Of a DNA stretch of 64,000 nt, positions 1 to 9,580 are shown piece by piece. The first letter of the stretch is position 1. Each line of letters starts with the position of its first letter. The DNA is taken from positions 1 to 64,000 of the forward strand of contig CAJOIF010000007.1 in assembly GCA_905234765.1 (NCBI GenBank), given 5' to 3'. The notes under the pieces were generated by a model. The model was not told the origin of the DNA. It worked only from the letters and a program-made list of their open reading frames with translations, and did no database searches. A program made the translations under genes and the position numbers. The stretch is from an uncultured Bacteroidales bacterium. Lineage in GTDB: Bacteria; Bacteroidota; Bacteroidia; Bacteroidales; F082.

Positions 1-272
1 CTTCGCCATCCTAAGAAGCGGAATGAATTATGACGAAAACCATATCAGCGAAAAAAAAGTTCAAAAAATGCTTGCGTATTAACACAGTTCTTCCCTGCGG
101 CTGGCCGTGCGATAGAATGGGATCTATGCCTGATGAGGCCGTCCTTTATAGGTTTTTGTCTTTTAAACCGCCTTCTATAGATTCCCGCCTACCCACCTAC
201 CTACGTTGGAATGACATAGAAGGCTAGCTGGAATGACATGCACGGCTAGCTGGAAAAACATAAAGGACCTGT
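1..272. repeat. Gene-free edge region with 22-bp tandem repeats
   Basis: No convincing gene is seen before the methyltransferase stop codon. A 65-codon open frame at 30-227 has no recognisable features. Positions 207-228 and 229-250 are two 22-bp tandem units, each starting TGGAATGACAT and ending GGCTAGC, followed by a partial third unit from 251. The repeat lies directly 3' of the methyltransferase gene. Confidence 0.6.
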
Positions 273-1979
273 TTATTCTGTTATTAGATTTATTTCTTCT
301 GAATTAAGGTCATATAGAGCAAAGATAAAACTATCTATCTCTTTTGAAGCATTTTCATCTCCGCACAAAGCTTGATCTACGAGGGTTGTGAGTTGTTCAT
401 TCAGTTCGGCCGAAATCTTCGGGAACGGCAAAGTCGAAAGGTTGCCCTTTAAGATTTTGAGGTCGTTGAACCGTTTGGCGTACAAGAAGTTGAATAATGA
501 TGAATTGAGAAACGCCAACACGGTCTTGGTACTCATGCCGTCGATTTCTGGGATGAGGATGTTCGCGCTGTTGAGGAAGAGCCGCTGCTTGTCGTCATAG
601 GTGAAACAAAGCCGACTGGAGACAAACTTATACACCAGTTTCTCCTTAGCGCGATAGAACTCATCCTTGGCGCATTGCTGGAAGCTGGCGCGGTCGTATT
701 TGAGGTAGCGGCTGGCCTTCTTCAGGCCATACTTGCTGATGTCCTTGCCCGTGAAGATAGGCTCCAAGCCTTTACGTGGCCTGTCTTTCAGCACCTTGGC
801 GTTGTTGCCCGTGATGATGCCCAAGGCCCACTGGCTGTGCGAAAGGTCGTCGTGGCGCAGACGCTCCACCTTGGCGAGGATGGCCTCGTCGCGGTCGGCG
901 AGCATGGGGATGGCGCAGAAGTCGTCGTCAAGCGGCTTGAACTCCTTGCGCGACACCTCGTTGTTGGCACCATACACCAGGTAATTCTGTGTGCCGAAGG
1001 TAGGTTTCCTGCTGACTTTCAGGCTGATGAAGTCGGTGAACACCCCTTTGAAACGCTCGTGGTAGCCTTTCAGACTCTCGATGCGTGTCTCCTGCGTCAC
1101 AAAACGGCGCAAGTCGGCATGCACCTTGATCTTCATCAATGATGACGGCAGCAAGAAATGTTGGATGCCATCCTTGTTCAAGAACTTGAACGACTCGGTG
1201 AAGAACAGCGAGGCCTTCTCCTTCGACTGGATGACGTCTGAAGCGTGGAGCTTGCCTTTCTCGGTACCCCACGGCGGGTTGGTGACGATGTAGTCGAAGC
1301 GCAAGTCGCCCAAAGCCGAGGCGGCGTGGAGCAGGAAGTCCATCTGGTAGATCTGGGGATAGACCGATGATTCGCTGAATTTCACCATCAGGTTGGCCTT
1401 GGCAATCATCACCGCGAGTGGGTCGTTGTCGATGCCATAGAGCTGCTCCAGCTGCGCATGTTCCACCTTCAACAGGAAGATGCCGCTGCCGCAGCAAGGG
1501 TCGAGGAACTTTTCCCCGTTGCGTATGCGGATATCGGAGAGCATCTCGTTGACAATCGCGGGCTTGGTGTAATAGAGGCCTTTCAGGATACGGCTACCCT
1601 CCGCCGTCAGCGACTGGTAAATGAAACCAATCCAGTCGTCCTGTCGGTTTCTCAGGATCTGGCGCGGAACGTATACGTCAGCGCGTGAGTAGTTGGCATA
1701 TTCCTCAAAGAAACGCTTTCGGTTGGCCTCGTTCACCTTGTTGTGCTCCACATACTGGACGCACAAGCTGAATATCAACGCATTGATGGAATAGGTCGTG
1801 TCCCTCAGCTCCTCCACAAAACGGGGCAGGCTGCCTGCCATTACATAACCTTCGGGCGTGATGATTTTCTGCGAACGGCTCTTGTTAGCCCGTCGCGTGA
1901 GACGGTCAGCGCCGCCGTTTTTCAGCTTGTCCCAGTTGCGTTGCGTGGCCTTTGATATGAAAATGTTAGATTCCGTCAT
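273..1979 (-). CDS. N6-adenine DNA methyltransferase, TaqI/Eco57I-like
   Basis: Predicted S-adenosylmethionine-dependent adenine methyltransferase of 568 aa. The SAM-binding motif I reads DPCCGSG (about residues 160-166) and the catalytic motif IV reads NPPW (about 234-237). That order (SAM site before NPPY/NPPW, then a long C-terminal half) is typical of gamma-class enzymes whose C-terminus carries target recognition. No nuclease motif is visible in the N-terminal 150 residues, so this may be the modification subunit of a system continuing beyond the left edge, or an orphan enzyme. I chose the ATG at 1979 rather than an upstream ATG at 2006 because a perfect AGGAGG lies between them, 12 nt before 1979. 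Strong Shine-Dalgarno sites are uncommon in this phylum. Target sequence unknown. Confidence 0.85.
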   Translation of the reverse strand: MTESNIFISKATQRNWDKLKNGGADRLTRRANKSRSQKIITPEGYVMAGSLPRFVEELRDTTYSINALIFSLCVQYVEHNKVNEANRKRFFEEYANYSRADVYVPRQILRNRQDDWIGFIYQSLTAEGSRILKGLYYTKPAIVNEMLSDIRIRNGEKFLDPCCGSGIFLLKVEHAQLEQLYGIDNDPLAVMIAKANLMVKFSESSVYPQIYQMDFLLHAASALGDLRFDYIVTNPPWGTEKGKLHASDVIQSKEKASLFFTESFKFLNKDGIQHFLLPSSLMKIKVHADLRRFVTQETRIESLKGYHERFKGVFTDFISLKVSRKPTFGTQNYLVYGANNEVSRKEFKPLDDDFCAIPMLADRDEAILAKVERLRHDDLSHSQWALGIITGNNAKVLKDRPRKGLEPIFTGKDISKYGLKKASRYLKYDRASFQQCAKDEFYRAKEKLVYKFVSSRLCFTYDDKQRLFLNSANILIPEIDGMSTKTVLAFLNSSLFNFLYAKRFNDLKILKGNLSTLPFPKISAELNEQLTTLVDQALCGDENASKEIDSFIFALYDLNSEEINLITE

Positions 1980-2071
1980 GATACAGCTTCGCCTCCTAAG
2001 TCCCATTAATACTACTTAACGAACTCTATTTCAACTATTTACATATTCGCCTAAAAAGGCATATTAATTTG

Positions 2072-2100
2072 CAAATATACGCTTTTCCGAAAAATAACAA
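2072..2100 (-). promoter_or_regulatory. Candidate promoter of the methyltransferase gene
   Basis: On the minus strand a TATATTTG box (2072-2079) fits the Bacteroidota -7 consensus TAnnTTTG. A GTTG, close to the -33 TTTG, lies 18 nt upstream (2097-2100). Inferred from consensus only. Confidence 0.45.
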
Positions 2101-2163
2101 CTTATTTATTATAAAAAAATTAAGTAATGGTGAAAAAGCATGGTTTCACAAGGGTTTTTTCCC

Positions 2164-2171
2164 TATTTTTG
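2164..2171 (+). promoter_or_regulatory. Candidate -7 box for tsaB
   Basis: TATTTTTG fits TAnnTTTG and ends 20 nt before the tsaB ATG. A weak -33 candidate (TTTC) lies 16 nt upstream. Confidence 0.45.
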
Positions 2172-2191
2172 CGCAATAAAACGACACGAAA

Positions 2192-2896
2192 ATGATACTG
2201 TGTTTGGAAACGGCCACACCGGTTTGCTCGGTGGCGCTTAACGACGGCTGCTGCACTATCGCCTTGCGCGAGACGGAGGGACAAAACGCGCATTCCGAGA
2301 AGATTACCAACTTCATCCGCGAAGTGATGGAAACGGCTAAGATCGACTATGCTCAACTCGACGCTGTGTCGGTAAGCAAAGGCCCTGGCTCCTACACGGG
2401 TCTGCGCATTGGCGTGAGCACCGCCAAAGGCATCTGCTATGCCGCCGACCTCCCGTTGATGGCCATCGACACCTTGGAAGCCATGGCCTACGGCATGAAA
2501 GAGAAACTCGGCAGCCAAATCGCTGAAAACGACCTGCTCATCCCCATGATCGACGCCCGAAGAATGGAGGTTTATGCCGCCATTTTCGACGCGAACTTAA
2601 ACAAAACCGAAGACACCGCAGCACTGGTCATCGACGAGAATGCCTTCGAGGACTTGCGCAAAGACCACCACCTCTGGCTCTTCGGCGACGGCGCACCGAA
2701 ACTATCCAGACTCTTTGAGAACCAGCCTAATATCAGCGTCATCGACGGCTTCAAACCCTCGGCGGCGTATATGCGTCCTCTGGCAGAAAAGGCCTTGCGT
2801 GAACAAGATTTTGTCGACGTGGCGTATTTCGAGCCGTTTTATCTGAAGGATTTCATTGCGGGGAAACCGCATGTTAAGGGGTTAGTTGAGAATTGA
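2192..2896 (+). CDS. tsaB: tRNA threonylcarbamoyladenosine biosynthesis protein TsaB
   Basis: TsaB is the non-catalytic ASKHA-fold partner of TsaD in the complex that makes the t6A37 modification on ANN-decoding tRNAs. The 234-aa protein starts with the family pattern MILCLETATPVCSVAL and has the diagnostic SKGPGSYTGLRIG segment near residues 66-78, followed by the KG and AIDTLEAMA regions. Length is normal for TsaB. It is preceded by a good -7 box and followed by a short AT-rich gap holding dispersed repeats before the next plus-strand gene. TsaD and TsaE are not in the window. Confidence 0.95.
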   Translation: MILCLETATPVCSVALNDGCCTIALRETEGQNAHSEKITNFIREVMETAKIDYAQLDAVSVSKGPGSYTGLRIGVSTAKGICYAADLPLMAIDTLEAMAYGMKEKLGSQIAENDLLIPMIDARRMEVYAAIFDANLNKTEDTAALVIDENAFEDLRKDHHLWLFGDGAPKLSRLFENQPNISVIDGFKPSAAYMRPLAEKALREQDFVDVAYFEPFYLKDFIAGKPHVKGLVEN

Positions 2897-2950
2897 CAAA
2901 TGCGAAGCATTCGACGAAGTCAATTGAGAATTGAGAATGAAATGAGAATT
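2897..2950. repeat. Simple GAGAAT-type dispersed repeat
   Basis: The stretch after tsaB has repeated attgagaat units (around 2920-2950), the same simple motif found at 31155-31181. It carries no gene. Confidence 0.5.
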
Positions 2951-2954
2951 GTAG

Positions 2955-2976
2955 GGGCAGACCGGTGTGTCTGCCC
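2955..2976. repeat. Dispersed palindrome, GGGCAGAC family
   Basis: GGGCAGAC, a 6-nt loop (CGGTGT) and GTCTGCCC form a perfect 8-bp inverted repeat, with GTAG before the left arm. The same design recurs at 20114-20135 and 46118-46139. Confidence 0.8.
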
Positions 2977-2991
2977 AAAAATACCAGAAAT

Positions 2992-4209
2992 ATGAAGAAA
3001 ATAGTATTCGTTACGTTGTTTTTGGTATGTGGCCTTTGGGCTTCGGCACAGGCACCCCATATCTTTGAACACGACTACCCGGTGGTCACGACGGAGGACC
3101 CGCAAATCCGCGCATTGATGGACTCAGTTTCTCTTGACAGCATCAGGGCCAACATCGAGCACCTCAGCGCGTACCACACGCGTCGCTATGACAGCCATTA
3201 CATCTATGAGGTACAAGACTGGCTTGTAGCACGTTACAAAGGTTTCGGTGTCGACACGGTGATGCTCCACGACTTCGACGTGCCTTACTTTGAACAGGGT
3301 ACTGCCGACAACGTCATCGCCGTGAAATGGGGTACCGTGACACCAGAAGAATTCGTGATTTGCGGTGCCCACTACGACTCGTGGAATGCCGACGGCTACG
3401 ACCCCGACACCATCCGCTCGCCTGGTGCCGACGACAACGCCTCAGGCGTGGCAGGCATCCTCGAAACCGCCAGAATATTAAGCCCTTACACATTCGACCG
3501 ATCCATTATCTTCGCCAACTGGTGCGCCGAGGAAATCGGCCTGGTAGGAAGCGCCGCCTATGCCCACGACTGTGCCGAACAACGCATGGACATCGTGGCC
3601 TATTTTAACCTCGACATGACCGGCTATCTCGCCGAAGGCGACGACATCCATGTCAACCTGATGTACACCGGTCAAGATGCACCCTTAGCTGATTACGTCA
3701 AAGACTTCAGCCATGTCTATTTTCCCGAGATGCGCATCTGGCAGGACTGGCTGCAATGGGGCGACAGCGACTATTCCTCCTTCAACCGCAACGGCTACCC
3801 CGCCATCCATCCCTTCGAGGATGTGGATGCCAGCTCACCTTTCATCCATTCCAGACAAGACGTTTTAGGATTGAGTGTCAACAACTTGGAGCAATCCAAA
3901 CGCTTCACGGAGCTCAACCTCGGCACCTTCGCCATCCTGGCGGGACTGAACAAATACAACGTGCCTGAAAACGAAACCGCCAAGGTGGCGCTTTACCCCA
4001 ATCCGGCTCATGAGGCTGTCAACATCACGGCGGAAGACGGCCTGCAACGCATTGTGGTTTGCAACCTTTTGGGACAACATGTCAAGACATTGGAGCTGCA
4101 CGGCGAAAACAGATGCACCGTCATCACAAGTGACTTGACATCAGGACTTTACATTGTAAATATCACGACAGCAAAAGGCTGCTCCAGCCAACGCTTGGTG
4201 GTGCAATAA
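2992..4209 (+). CDS. Secreted M28-family zinc peptidase with T9SS sorting domain
   Basis: Predicted extracellular aminopeptidase-like metallopeptidase of 405 aa. The start at 2992 gives a clear signal peptide (MKKIVFVTLFLVCGLWASAQ). The M28 two-zinc site is visible: GAHYDS (H127), GADDNASG (D147/D148), CAEEIG (E180/E181), FNLDMT (D208) and a late IHPFED histidine. The last ~75 residues form a type A T9SS C-terminal domain, starting YPNPAHEAVNI and ending with the SGLYIV and basic tail pattern. It should therefore cross the outer membrane by T9SS and be cell-anchored or released. It probably trims peptides for uptake. It converges on the DUF748 gene with only 2 nt between stop codons. Confidence 0.9.
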   Translation: MKKIVFVTLFLVCGLWASAQAPHIFEHDYPVVTTEDPQIRALMDSVSLDSIRANIEHLSAYHTRRYDSHYIYEVQDWLVARYKGFGVDTVMLHDFDVPYFEQGTADNVIAVKWGTVTPEEFVICGAHYDSWNADGYDPDTIRSPGADDNASGVAGILETARILSPYTFDRSIIFANWCAEEIGLVGSAAYAHDCAEQRMDIVAYFNLDMTGYLAEGDDIHVNLMYTGQDAPLADYVKDFSHVYFPEMRIWQDWLQWGDSDYSSFNRNGYPAIHPFEDVDASSPFIHSRQDVLGLSVNNLEQSKRFTELNLGTFAILAGLNKYNVPENETAKVALYPNPAHEAVNITAEDGLQRIVVCNLLGQHVKTLELHGENRCTVITSDLTSGLYIVNITTAKGCSSQRLVVQ

Positions 4210-4211
4210 GG

Positions 4212-6437
4212 CTATTCCATGTCCTCGTACCTGAAGACATGCATCTCGTAGCGCGAGGGCTTCACAAACGACTTCATCAGACTTTCGTCTATGGTCGTCA
4301 CCGAGATCTGCTTTGGCGACAGCCCGTTGGCTTTCCAAAGGTAATCGCATAGCAATTCGTTACGCCTGGCCATCAACCGGGGTAGCATTTTTTCCGATTT
4401 CTCATGATAAACTTCCCAAGCCACCGAAGTCACATCCTTCGATGAATGCAGCCTGTGTTTGCTGGAATACTGGGCAGCATACTCACACAAATCCCTGTCG
4501 TTCAGCTTGATGGAACGGATGGCTTCGTTGGTGAGGAAATCCATGTCGGAGGGCTTCATTTCGGGATGTTCCGAGAAGTAAAATTCGTGTTTCAACTGCA
4601 TGATACACAGCTCTTTGATAGCTTCTTCGTATTGCACCTGCTCCTCTAGGATGATGCTCAAGTCTGAGCGGCTTTGCAATGTGGCCACCACATTGTCGAT
4701 CATCACATATTGCTCCGGGGTGAAATCAAACTGCAAGGGGTCGAAGGGGATGTATTTCAGGTTGTTTTCCTCGTCGGTCATCAGGCGGAAAGGCGATGCG
4801 GCCACCTTGGCCAACACATTGGAAAACACCTTGGCAAGCGCCTTGCGATAGGAGAAATGCGGGTCGTTCAAGTCACCCGAAACGGGAAGGTCGAGGCTGA
4901 CATTGTTGTGCTTGTCGGAAAGCAAATAAAAACCAAGCCTTAGCGGCACTTTTTCAAAACGGGGATGGAAATGCTTCAACTTGTTGCCAAACTCTGGGTC
5001 AGCAATCTGTAACTTGTTGATGCCATTTAGGTTACCATTGGAAATAACGTTTTGGCTATGGAAGGACAAGGTGCCCTTTTCCACGGGAACACCAAACCAT
5101 TGGATGACATAAGGTGAAAAGTCGACGACTTTCACGTTACTGAGCATGAGCGTCAGGTTGTGGTTGTCGCGTCCGTCAAATCTTCCTTGCCATTTGAGAT
5201 GGAGTTTGCCCACCGTGTTGAGTGCCGCATGCAGCTGCATGGCATTTTCTCCATCAAGGGTGAAGTGTTTGGAAATCAGATTAATATCCGACACTTCGTA
5301 ATGGAAGGTTTCGGGCAAGGTATGGTCCTCAAAGAAGAGTTGTGACCCATCCAAAGCCAAGTCGTCGATGCTGATTTTCCACGGCTTTTTCTCCTTCAAT
5401 CCTATGGAAAGCGTGTCGGTATCCAGCAGCATTTTGAGGCTGTCCGAACGGCGATAGCTGTCCAAAACCAAGTCAAAGTTGGCCATGCTATCCGCATCGA
5501 TGACATAATCCAACTTAAGCCCGGAAACAATGAGCTTGCTGAAATCCATCTCCCTGTCGTCCAGACTCAAGCGGTTGAAATTCGCAAAAACGGAATCGAT
5601 ATCCGCCAAAGACTTCCCTTCGGTGTCTTTCAACGCAACGTTGTTGAGCACCAGGTCGCCTTTCATGTCGAAATCAAGGATGTGGTCGGTCAAACCCCGA
5701 GCCTCGACGTCAAGATTAAGGGTTCCTCCAACAATATCGACAGGATATTTCTGTTGCACGTATGGCTCGATGACTTCAATATCCAAGTTGCTCAATTTCA
5801 AGTTGATGCAATACTTCTTGGCATTATCGGAAAGTCTAATGTCGGTATGCAAGACAGCACTGTCGGAGAGACGAAGGTCGAGGCCGACATCGGTATTCAA
5901 ATCTGACAAGTCGAGAGAGGGAACGTTAAGGGCGATGTCGTTTAGATTGAACTCGTTTCCCAAGGCCAAGTCGGCGTAACGGAAACCACCTTTTTCTATC
6001 GTGACGTCATTGAACACCAAGCCGAAATCAGCCGACGATTCCTTTGTTTTTCTCGAGGCCAAATGTTCACGTAAACTGTTGAAATTAAACCAGTCACGGT
6101 CTTGTTCTATATTGACTTTCGGTCCAGAGAGCACGGCGTGTTTCACCCAAAGGCGATGGCGCAACAAGTCTCGGAGTCGTATTCTTGATTCAAAGCGGTC
6201 AAACTGCACAAACGGTGTCGTGTCGTCGTCCTCGAAAAGTGTCAACTCTTTGATCTTCAGCTTTCCAGTGAACAAGTTCACCCCTACCCTTTTGACGCTC
6301 ACCTCGCGGCCCAGCAGTTCGTTGTCGTGCTTTTCCACATAGTTTTTCGCTACCGGACCAGTCACAAAGTTAGCCACCAGGAGTAGCCCGAAGACCACTC
6401 CTAGGACAATAAGGGGAATCTTGTATGCGCTTTTCAT
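4212..6437 (-). CDS. DUF748/AsmA-like membrane-anchored protein
   Basis: A 741-aa protein with one N-terminal membrane anchor (IPLIVLGVVFGLLLVANFV) followed by a long repeat-rich beta region typical of AsmA/DUF748 proteins, which are large periplasmic proteins linked to outer-membrane lipid homeostasis or bridge-like lipid transfer. The early phrase about residues 40-75 (GREVSVKRVGVNLFTGKLKI) and the LSDLNTDV and LEARGL-type strands support this. The C-terminal 150 residues (LMTDEENNLKYIPFDP) resemble the post-DUF748 segment often seen in Bacteroidota. The start codon overlaps the gltX stop by one base (TGATG), so the two are likely translationally coupled. Specific function unknown. Confidence 0.7.
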   Translation of the reverse strand: MKSAYKIPLIVLGVVFGLLLVANFVTGPVAKNYVEKHDNELLGREVSVKRVGVNLFTGKLKIKELTLFEDDDTTPFVQFDRFESRIRLRDLLRHRLWVKHAVLSGPKVNIEQDRDWFNFNSLREHLASRKTKESSADFGLVFNDVTIEKGGFRYADLALGNEFNLNDIALNVPSLDLSDLNTDVGLDLRLSDSAVLHTDIRLSDNAKKYCINLKLSNLDIEVIEPYVQQKYPVDIVGGTLNLDVEARGLTDHILDFDMKGDLVLNNVALKDTEGKSLADIDSVFANFNRLSLDDREMDFSKLIVSGLKLDYVIDADSMANFDLVLDSYRRSDSLKMLLDTDTLSIGLKEKKPWKISIDDLALDGSQLFFEDHTLPETFHYEVSDINLISKHFTLDGENAMQLHAALNTVGKLHLKWQGRFDGRDNHNLTLMLSNVKVVDFSPYVIQWFGVPVEKGTLSFHSQNVISNGNLNGINKLQIADPEFGNKLKHFHPRFEKVPLRLGFYLLSDKHNNVSLDLPVSGDLNDPHFSYRKALAKVFSNVLAKVAASPFRLMTDEENNLKYIPFDPLQFDFTPEQYVMIDNVVATLQSRSDLSIILEEQVQYEEAIKELCIMQLKHEFYFSEHPEMKPSDMDFLTNEAIRSIKLNDRDLCEYAAQYSSKHRLHSSKDVTSVAWEVYHEKSEKMLPRLMARRNELLCDYLWKANGLSPKQISVTTIDESLMKSFVKPSRYEMHVFRYEDME

Positions 6438-7954
6438 CAGCCCAGCACCTTCACGCCTGCGTCGATGCGCTTGAGGGTCTCATCCTTGCCCAAAAGTTCA
6501 AGGATCTCGCCGATGTGCGGGCCCTTGCCGGCACCGACCACCATCAGGCGAAGGCCGTTCATCACGAGGCCCATATTGAGCTCGTTGGTGGTGATCCAGT
6601 TGTTGAGCGTCTCGTCGATGTTGGCCAAGGTGAAAGGCTCGATGCCATTAATGACTTCCTTGACCTTGAGCATGGTCTCGGCGGAGTTTTCTTTCCAGCG
6701 TTTCTTCACCGTCACGGGGTCGTATTCCGTGGGTGCCTCGAAGAAGAAGAAGCTCTGGTCCCAGATTTCCTTTACGAAGTTGACGCGGTCTTTCACCAAG
6801 CCAGCGACTTTCACGGCGAAGTCGAGGTCTACGTCAAGGTTCTTCTCGGCCTTCAGCCAAGCTTGGTAGTCCTTGCCGACTTCCTCGTTGGATTTGCGCA
6901 TAAGCCACTCGTGGTTGAACCACTTGGTTTTCTCCACGTTGAACTTGGCACCGCTCTTGCTGCATCGCTCCAGCGAGAAAGCCTGAATGAGTTCGTCCAT
7001 GGTGAAGATTTCCTGCTCGGTGCCTGGGTTCCAACCCAGCAAAGCCAGCATGTTGATGAACGCTTCCGGATAATAGCCTGACTGCTTGTAACCCATAGCT
7101 GTGTCGCCTGTCTTCGGGTCGACCCAATACATGGGGAAAACAGGGAAACCGAGACGGTCGCCGTCGCGCTTGCTGAGTTTGCCGTTACCATCGGGTTTGA
7201 GCAGCAGCGGCAGGTGGGCAAATTGCGGCGCTTCCCAGCCGAAGGCCTCGTAAAGCATGACGTGCAGCGGCATCGAAGGCAGCCATTCCTCGCCACGGAT
7301 GACGTGACTAATCTCCATCAGGTGGTCGTCGACAATGTTGGCCAGGTGATACGTGGGCATGCCGTCGCTCTTGAACAGCACCTTGTCGTCGAGGGTGTTG
7401 GTCTGCACCTTCACCTCGCCACGGATAAGGTCGTGCATGACGATCTCGCGGTCCTCTGGAATCATGAAACGCACCGTGTAAGGCACGCCGTCGGCAATGA
7501 GTTTGTCGACTTCTTCTTTGCTCATCGTCAAGCTGTTACGCAGGTGCTTACGGCTCTGGCAGTTGTAGATGAAAGTCTGCTTGTTGGCTTCTGCTTCCTT
7601 GCGGTATTGGTCGAGTTCCTCGGCGGTGTCGAAAGCGATGTAGGCACAGCCTTTGGCCAGCAACTCGTCGCTATATTGCTTGTAGAGGTGTTTGCGGTTG
7701 CTCTGCTTGTAGGGGCCGAATTCGCCGCCCACGTAGTCGCTTTCGTCGAACTTGATGCCACACCAGTCGAGCGATTCAACGATATATTGCTCGGCGCCGG
7801 GCACAAAGCGGGTTTGGTCGGTGTCCTCGATGCGGAGGATCATCTTGCCGCCGTTCTTCTTGGCAAACAGATAGTTATATAATGCGGTACGCACGCCCCC
7901 GATGTGCAAAGGGCCCGTCGGGCTGGGGGCAAATCTGACTCTTACTTCTTTCAT
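6437..7954 (-). CDS. gltX: Glutamyl-tRNA synthetase
   Basis: Class I aminoacyl-tRNA synthetase that charges tRNA-Glu. The 505-aa sequence opens with the HIGH-type motif ([18 protein letters not shown], residues 12-29) and has the KMSKS equivalent [11 protein letters not shown] near residue 260. Length matches bacterial GltX. No glutaminyl-tRNA synthetase is in view, so I cannot tell whether it is discriminating. It is the first gene of a two-gene unit with the DUF748 gene. A TATTTTTG box lies about 20 nt upstream. Confidence 0.97.
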   Translation of the reverse strand: MKEVRVRFAPSPTGPLHIGGVRTALYNYLFAKKNGGKMILRIEDTDQTRFVPGAEQYIVESLDWCGIKFDESDYVGGEFGPYKQSNRKHLYKQYSDELLAKGCAYIAFDTAEELDQYRKEAEANKQTFIYNCQSRKHLRNSLTMSKEEVDKLIADGVPYTVRFMIPEDREIVMHDLIRGEVKVQTNTLDDKVLFKSDGMPTYHLANIVDDHLMEISHVIRGEEWLPSMPLHVMLYEAFGWEAPQFAHLPLLLKPDGNGKLSKRDGDRLGFPVFPMYWVDPKTGDTAMGYKQSGYYPEAFINMLALLGWNPGTEQEIFTMDELIQAFSLERCSKSGAKFNVEKTKWFNHEWLMRKSNEEVGKDYQAWLKAEKNLDVDLDFAVKVAGLVKDRVNFVKEIWDQSFFFFEAPTEYDPVTVKKRWKENSAETMLKVKEVINGIEPFTLANIDETLNNWITTNELNMGLVMNGLRLMVVGAGKGPHIGEILELLGKDETLKRIDAGVKVLG

Positions 7955-7974
7955 TTCATAAGGTTTTGAGGCTG

Positions 7975-7982
7975 CAAAAATA
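7975..7982 (-). promoter_or_regulatory. Candidate -7 box for gltX
   Basis: Minus-strand TATTTTTG, 20 nt before the gltX ATG, fits TAnnTTTG. No good -33 box was found at the usual distance. Confidence 0.4.
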
Positions 7983-8003
7983 TTGAATTAATCAACAAAA
8001 ACG

Positions 8004-8034
8004 AAAAAAGCCCGCTGAAATTCAGCAGGCTTTT
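8004..8034 (-). terminator. Rho-independent terminator after tRNA-Cys
   Basis: On the minus strand an 11-bp stem (AGCCTGCTGAA pairing with TTCAGCGGGCT, one G-T pair) is followed by a run of six T. It starts 5 nt after the tRNA 3' end and also separates the tRNA from gltX. Confidence 0.85.
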
Positions 8035-8035
8035 G

Positions 8036-8106
8036 AGGTACCTGGCGGACTCGAACCGCCGTCCCCGGTTTTGCAGACCGATCCCTAACCACTCGGGCAA
8101 GGTACC
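8036..8106 (-). tRNA. tRNA-Cys (GCA)
   Basis: The minus strand folds as a full cloverleaf. The 7-bp acceptor stem is GGTACCT/AGGTACC. The D arm contains GAGTGGTTAGG. The anticodon loop CTGCAAA gives anticodon GCA on a TCGGT/ACCGG stem. The T arm contains GGTTCGAGTCC. The discriminator base is U, as expected for tRNA-Cys. CCA is not encoded in full. A consensus promoter lies 13 nt upstream and a terminator just downstream. Confidence 0.95.
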
Positions 8107-8118
8107 CTTTTGCGGCTG

Positions 8119-8148
8119 CAAAGATACAACTATTTGGTGAATTGCAAA
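8119..8148 (-). promoter_or_regulatory. Promoter of tRNA-Cys
   Basis: Minus-strand TTTG (8145-8148), an 18-nt spacer and TATCTTTG (8119-8126) fit the Bacteroidota -33/-7 consensus very well. The -7 box ends 12 nt before the tRNA. Confidence 0.75.
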
Positions 8149-8167
8149 GGTTTTTGTGTGAAAAAAT

Positions 8168-9577
8168 TTACACCATGCCTCTCGCCGACAACTTCAGCCA
8201 GTTCCAAGCCAGCAAAGCAAGGAAGAGCACACCGCAATATACATAGAAGAGTTTCAGGTCTTTACGACGCGTATGCGTCATGGCATACGCCGCCATTAAT
8301 ACGATTAATGGCACCGCCGGCTCGTGGTAGCGCTCCGAGTTGGCGGCAAAAGAAAACATAATCATCGCCAAATAGGACAACTCAAAAGCCCCAATGAGGC
8401 TGAAATCACGCCATTTCTTTTGTTGGAAAGCAATGACGATGGCTAACATCGCGAAGAAAGCCAAGAAGTTCTTGACGTAGGTACTGCCGTGTATCATCTT
8501 GTTGTGGTCGGGCGACTCTTCCACCATGGGAGCCAAAGGCAGTACAAAAGCACCTGGGGCCATAATCCAGCTCTGGGCCAACTCGCTGTGTCTTAAGCCT
8601 TCGGCAGCATATTTTTCCTGTTGATAACTTAAATCTGTGAATTTCAAGCGATAGATGATATGCATCTCGCGACCCACTGGAGAGAACAAGAAGGCAAAAA
8701 ACACGACTATTGTGGCCGCTAAAGTGATGATTTTCCCTTTTTTGCCCACTAAGTCTTTTGATGACAGCAATACAAAGACCAGGAACGCAAAAATCAAACA
8801 CATGCCAATGATGGTGCGGAAGCCGAAGGTCAGACCTGTCAAAAGAATGGGAACTAAAATGTTCCAGAAAGTGTATTTCTTGCTGCGGACGAGGTAATCC
8901 ATGCGTTCAAGAGCGAAGATGGAAAGGAAAATCATCTCGGCCTCCTTGGTGTGCAGACCGCAAATTTGTATCAGGATGGGCATGAAGACACACATTACAG
9001 CGGCCAGACGACCCGTACGCTCGCCGAAGGTACGTTGACCCAATTTGTAAACCACGATGCACAAATAGGCATGCATCAAAGCCTTGAAAAGCCTCGGCAC
9101 CAACCAGCTACGACCAAAGATGGTGTAAATCAAGGTCAGCCAAAGCAGGTAGCCCTGGTCGGAATAGCCCATGGTGTAGGCATTCAAAAACTTGAAAACG
9201 TATGAGATATGACCCGCCCGAACGCATCGCGAAAGATTAACTGCCGTGGGATGATACCAGATGCTGTCGGCAGCACCATACTCAAACCCGATGCCCGTCT
9301 CCCAATAATAATAGTAGCACATCACGAAGGCATACACCACCCTGATGGCCAAGGCGGTCCAAAACACCTTGCGACAAAACTTTTTTGTTTCGTCGTTTTT
9401 CCATCGGGGATAGAAAATGGCGGTCAGCACAAAGAAAAACAGCACCTCGCCGATGCCCCAGAGCATCCATTTCAGCTGCAGGGCATGCTCCCTAAATGCC
9501 AGACTGACAACCGCCAGTGTCACCAGGTACAACCCGATGCCAAAGAGAGCAATATAGCGGGTCAGCGTCTTCGACAT
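8168..9577 (-). CDS. Multipass membrane protein, putative GT39-like glycosyltransferase
   Basis: A 469-aa integral membrane protein with roughly ten or more hydrophobic segments. The layout resembles lipid-linked-sugar glycosyltransferases of the PMT/ArnT type (GT39/GT83): a first helix, then a large loop with an acidic residue (YGAADSIWYHP, about residues 114-124), a positively charged short loop, and a second conserved loop (HTKEAEMIF, near 210). No sequence motif proves the activity. It is followed 3 nt upstream on the coding side by the BACON lipoprotein gene (end 9581), suggesting co-transcription. Could equally be an O-antigen or oligosaccharide-handling membrane protein. Confidence 0.55.
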   Translation of the reverse strand: MSKTLTRYIALFGIGLYLVTLAVVSLAFREHALQLKWMLWGIGEVLFFFVLTAIFYPRWKNDETKKFCRKVFWTALAIRVVYAFVMCYYYYWETGIGFEYGAADSIWYHPTAVNLSRCVRAGHISYVFKFLNAYTMGYSDQGYLLWLTLIYTIFGRSWLVPRLFKALMHAYLCIVVYKLGQRTFGERTGRLAAVMCVFMPILIQICGLHTKEAEMIFLSIFALERMDYLVRSKKYTFWNILVPILLTGLTFGFRTIIGMCLIFAFLVFVLLSSKDLVGKKGKIITLAATIVVFFAFLFSPVGREMHIIYRLKFTDLSYQQEKYAAEGLRHSELAQSWIMAPGAFVLPLAPMVEESPDHNKMIHGSTYVKNFLAFFAMLAIVIAFQQKKWRDFSLIGAFELSYLAMIMFSFAANSERYHEPAVPLIVLMAAYAMTHTRRKDLKLFYVYCGVLFLALLAWNWLKLSARGMV

Positions 9578-9580
9578 GCT

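Noticed and set aside
30..227. 65-codon open frame at the left edge
   Set aside because: No signal, motif or promoter; partly overlaps the tandem repeat region.
207..266. 22-bp tandem units as a CRISPR array
   Set aside because: There are no unique spacers; units are contiguous.
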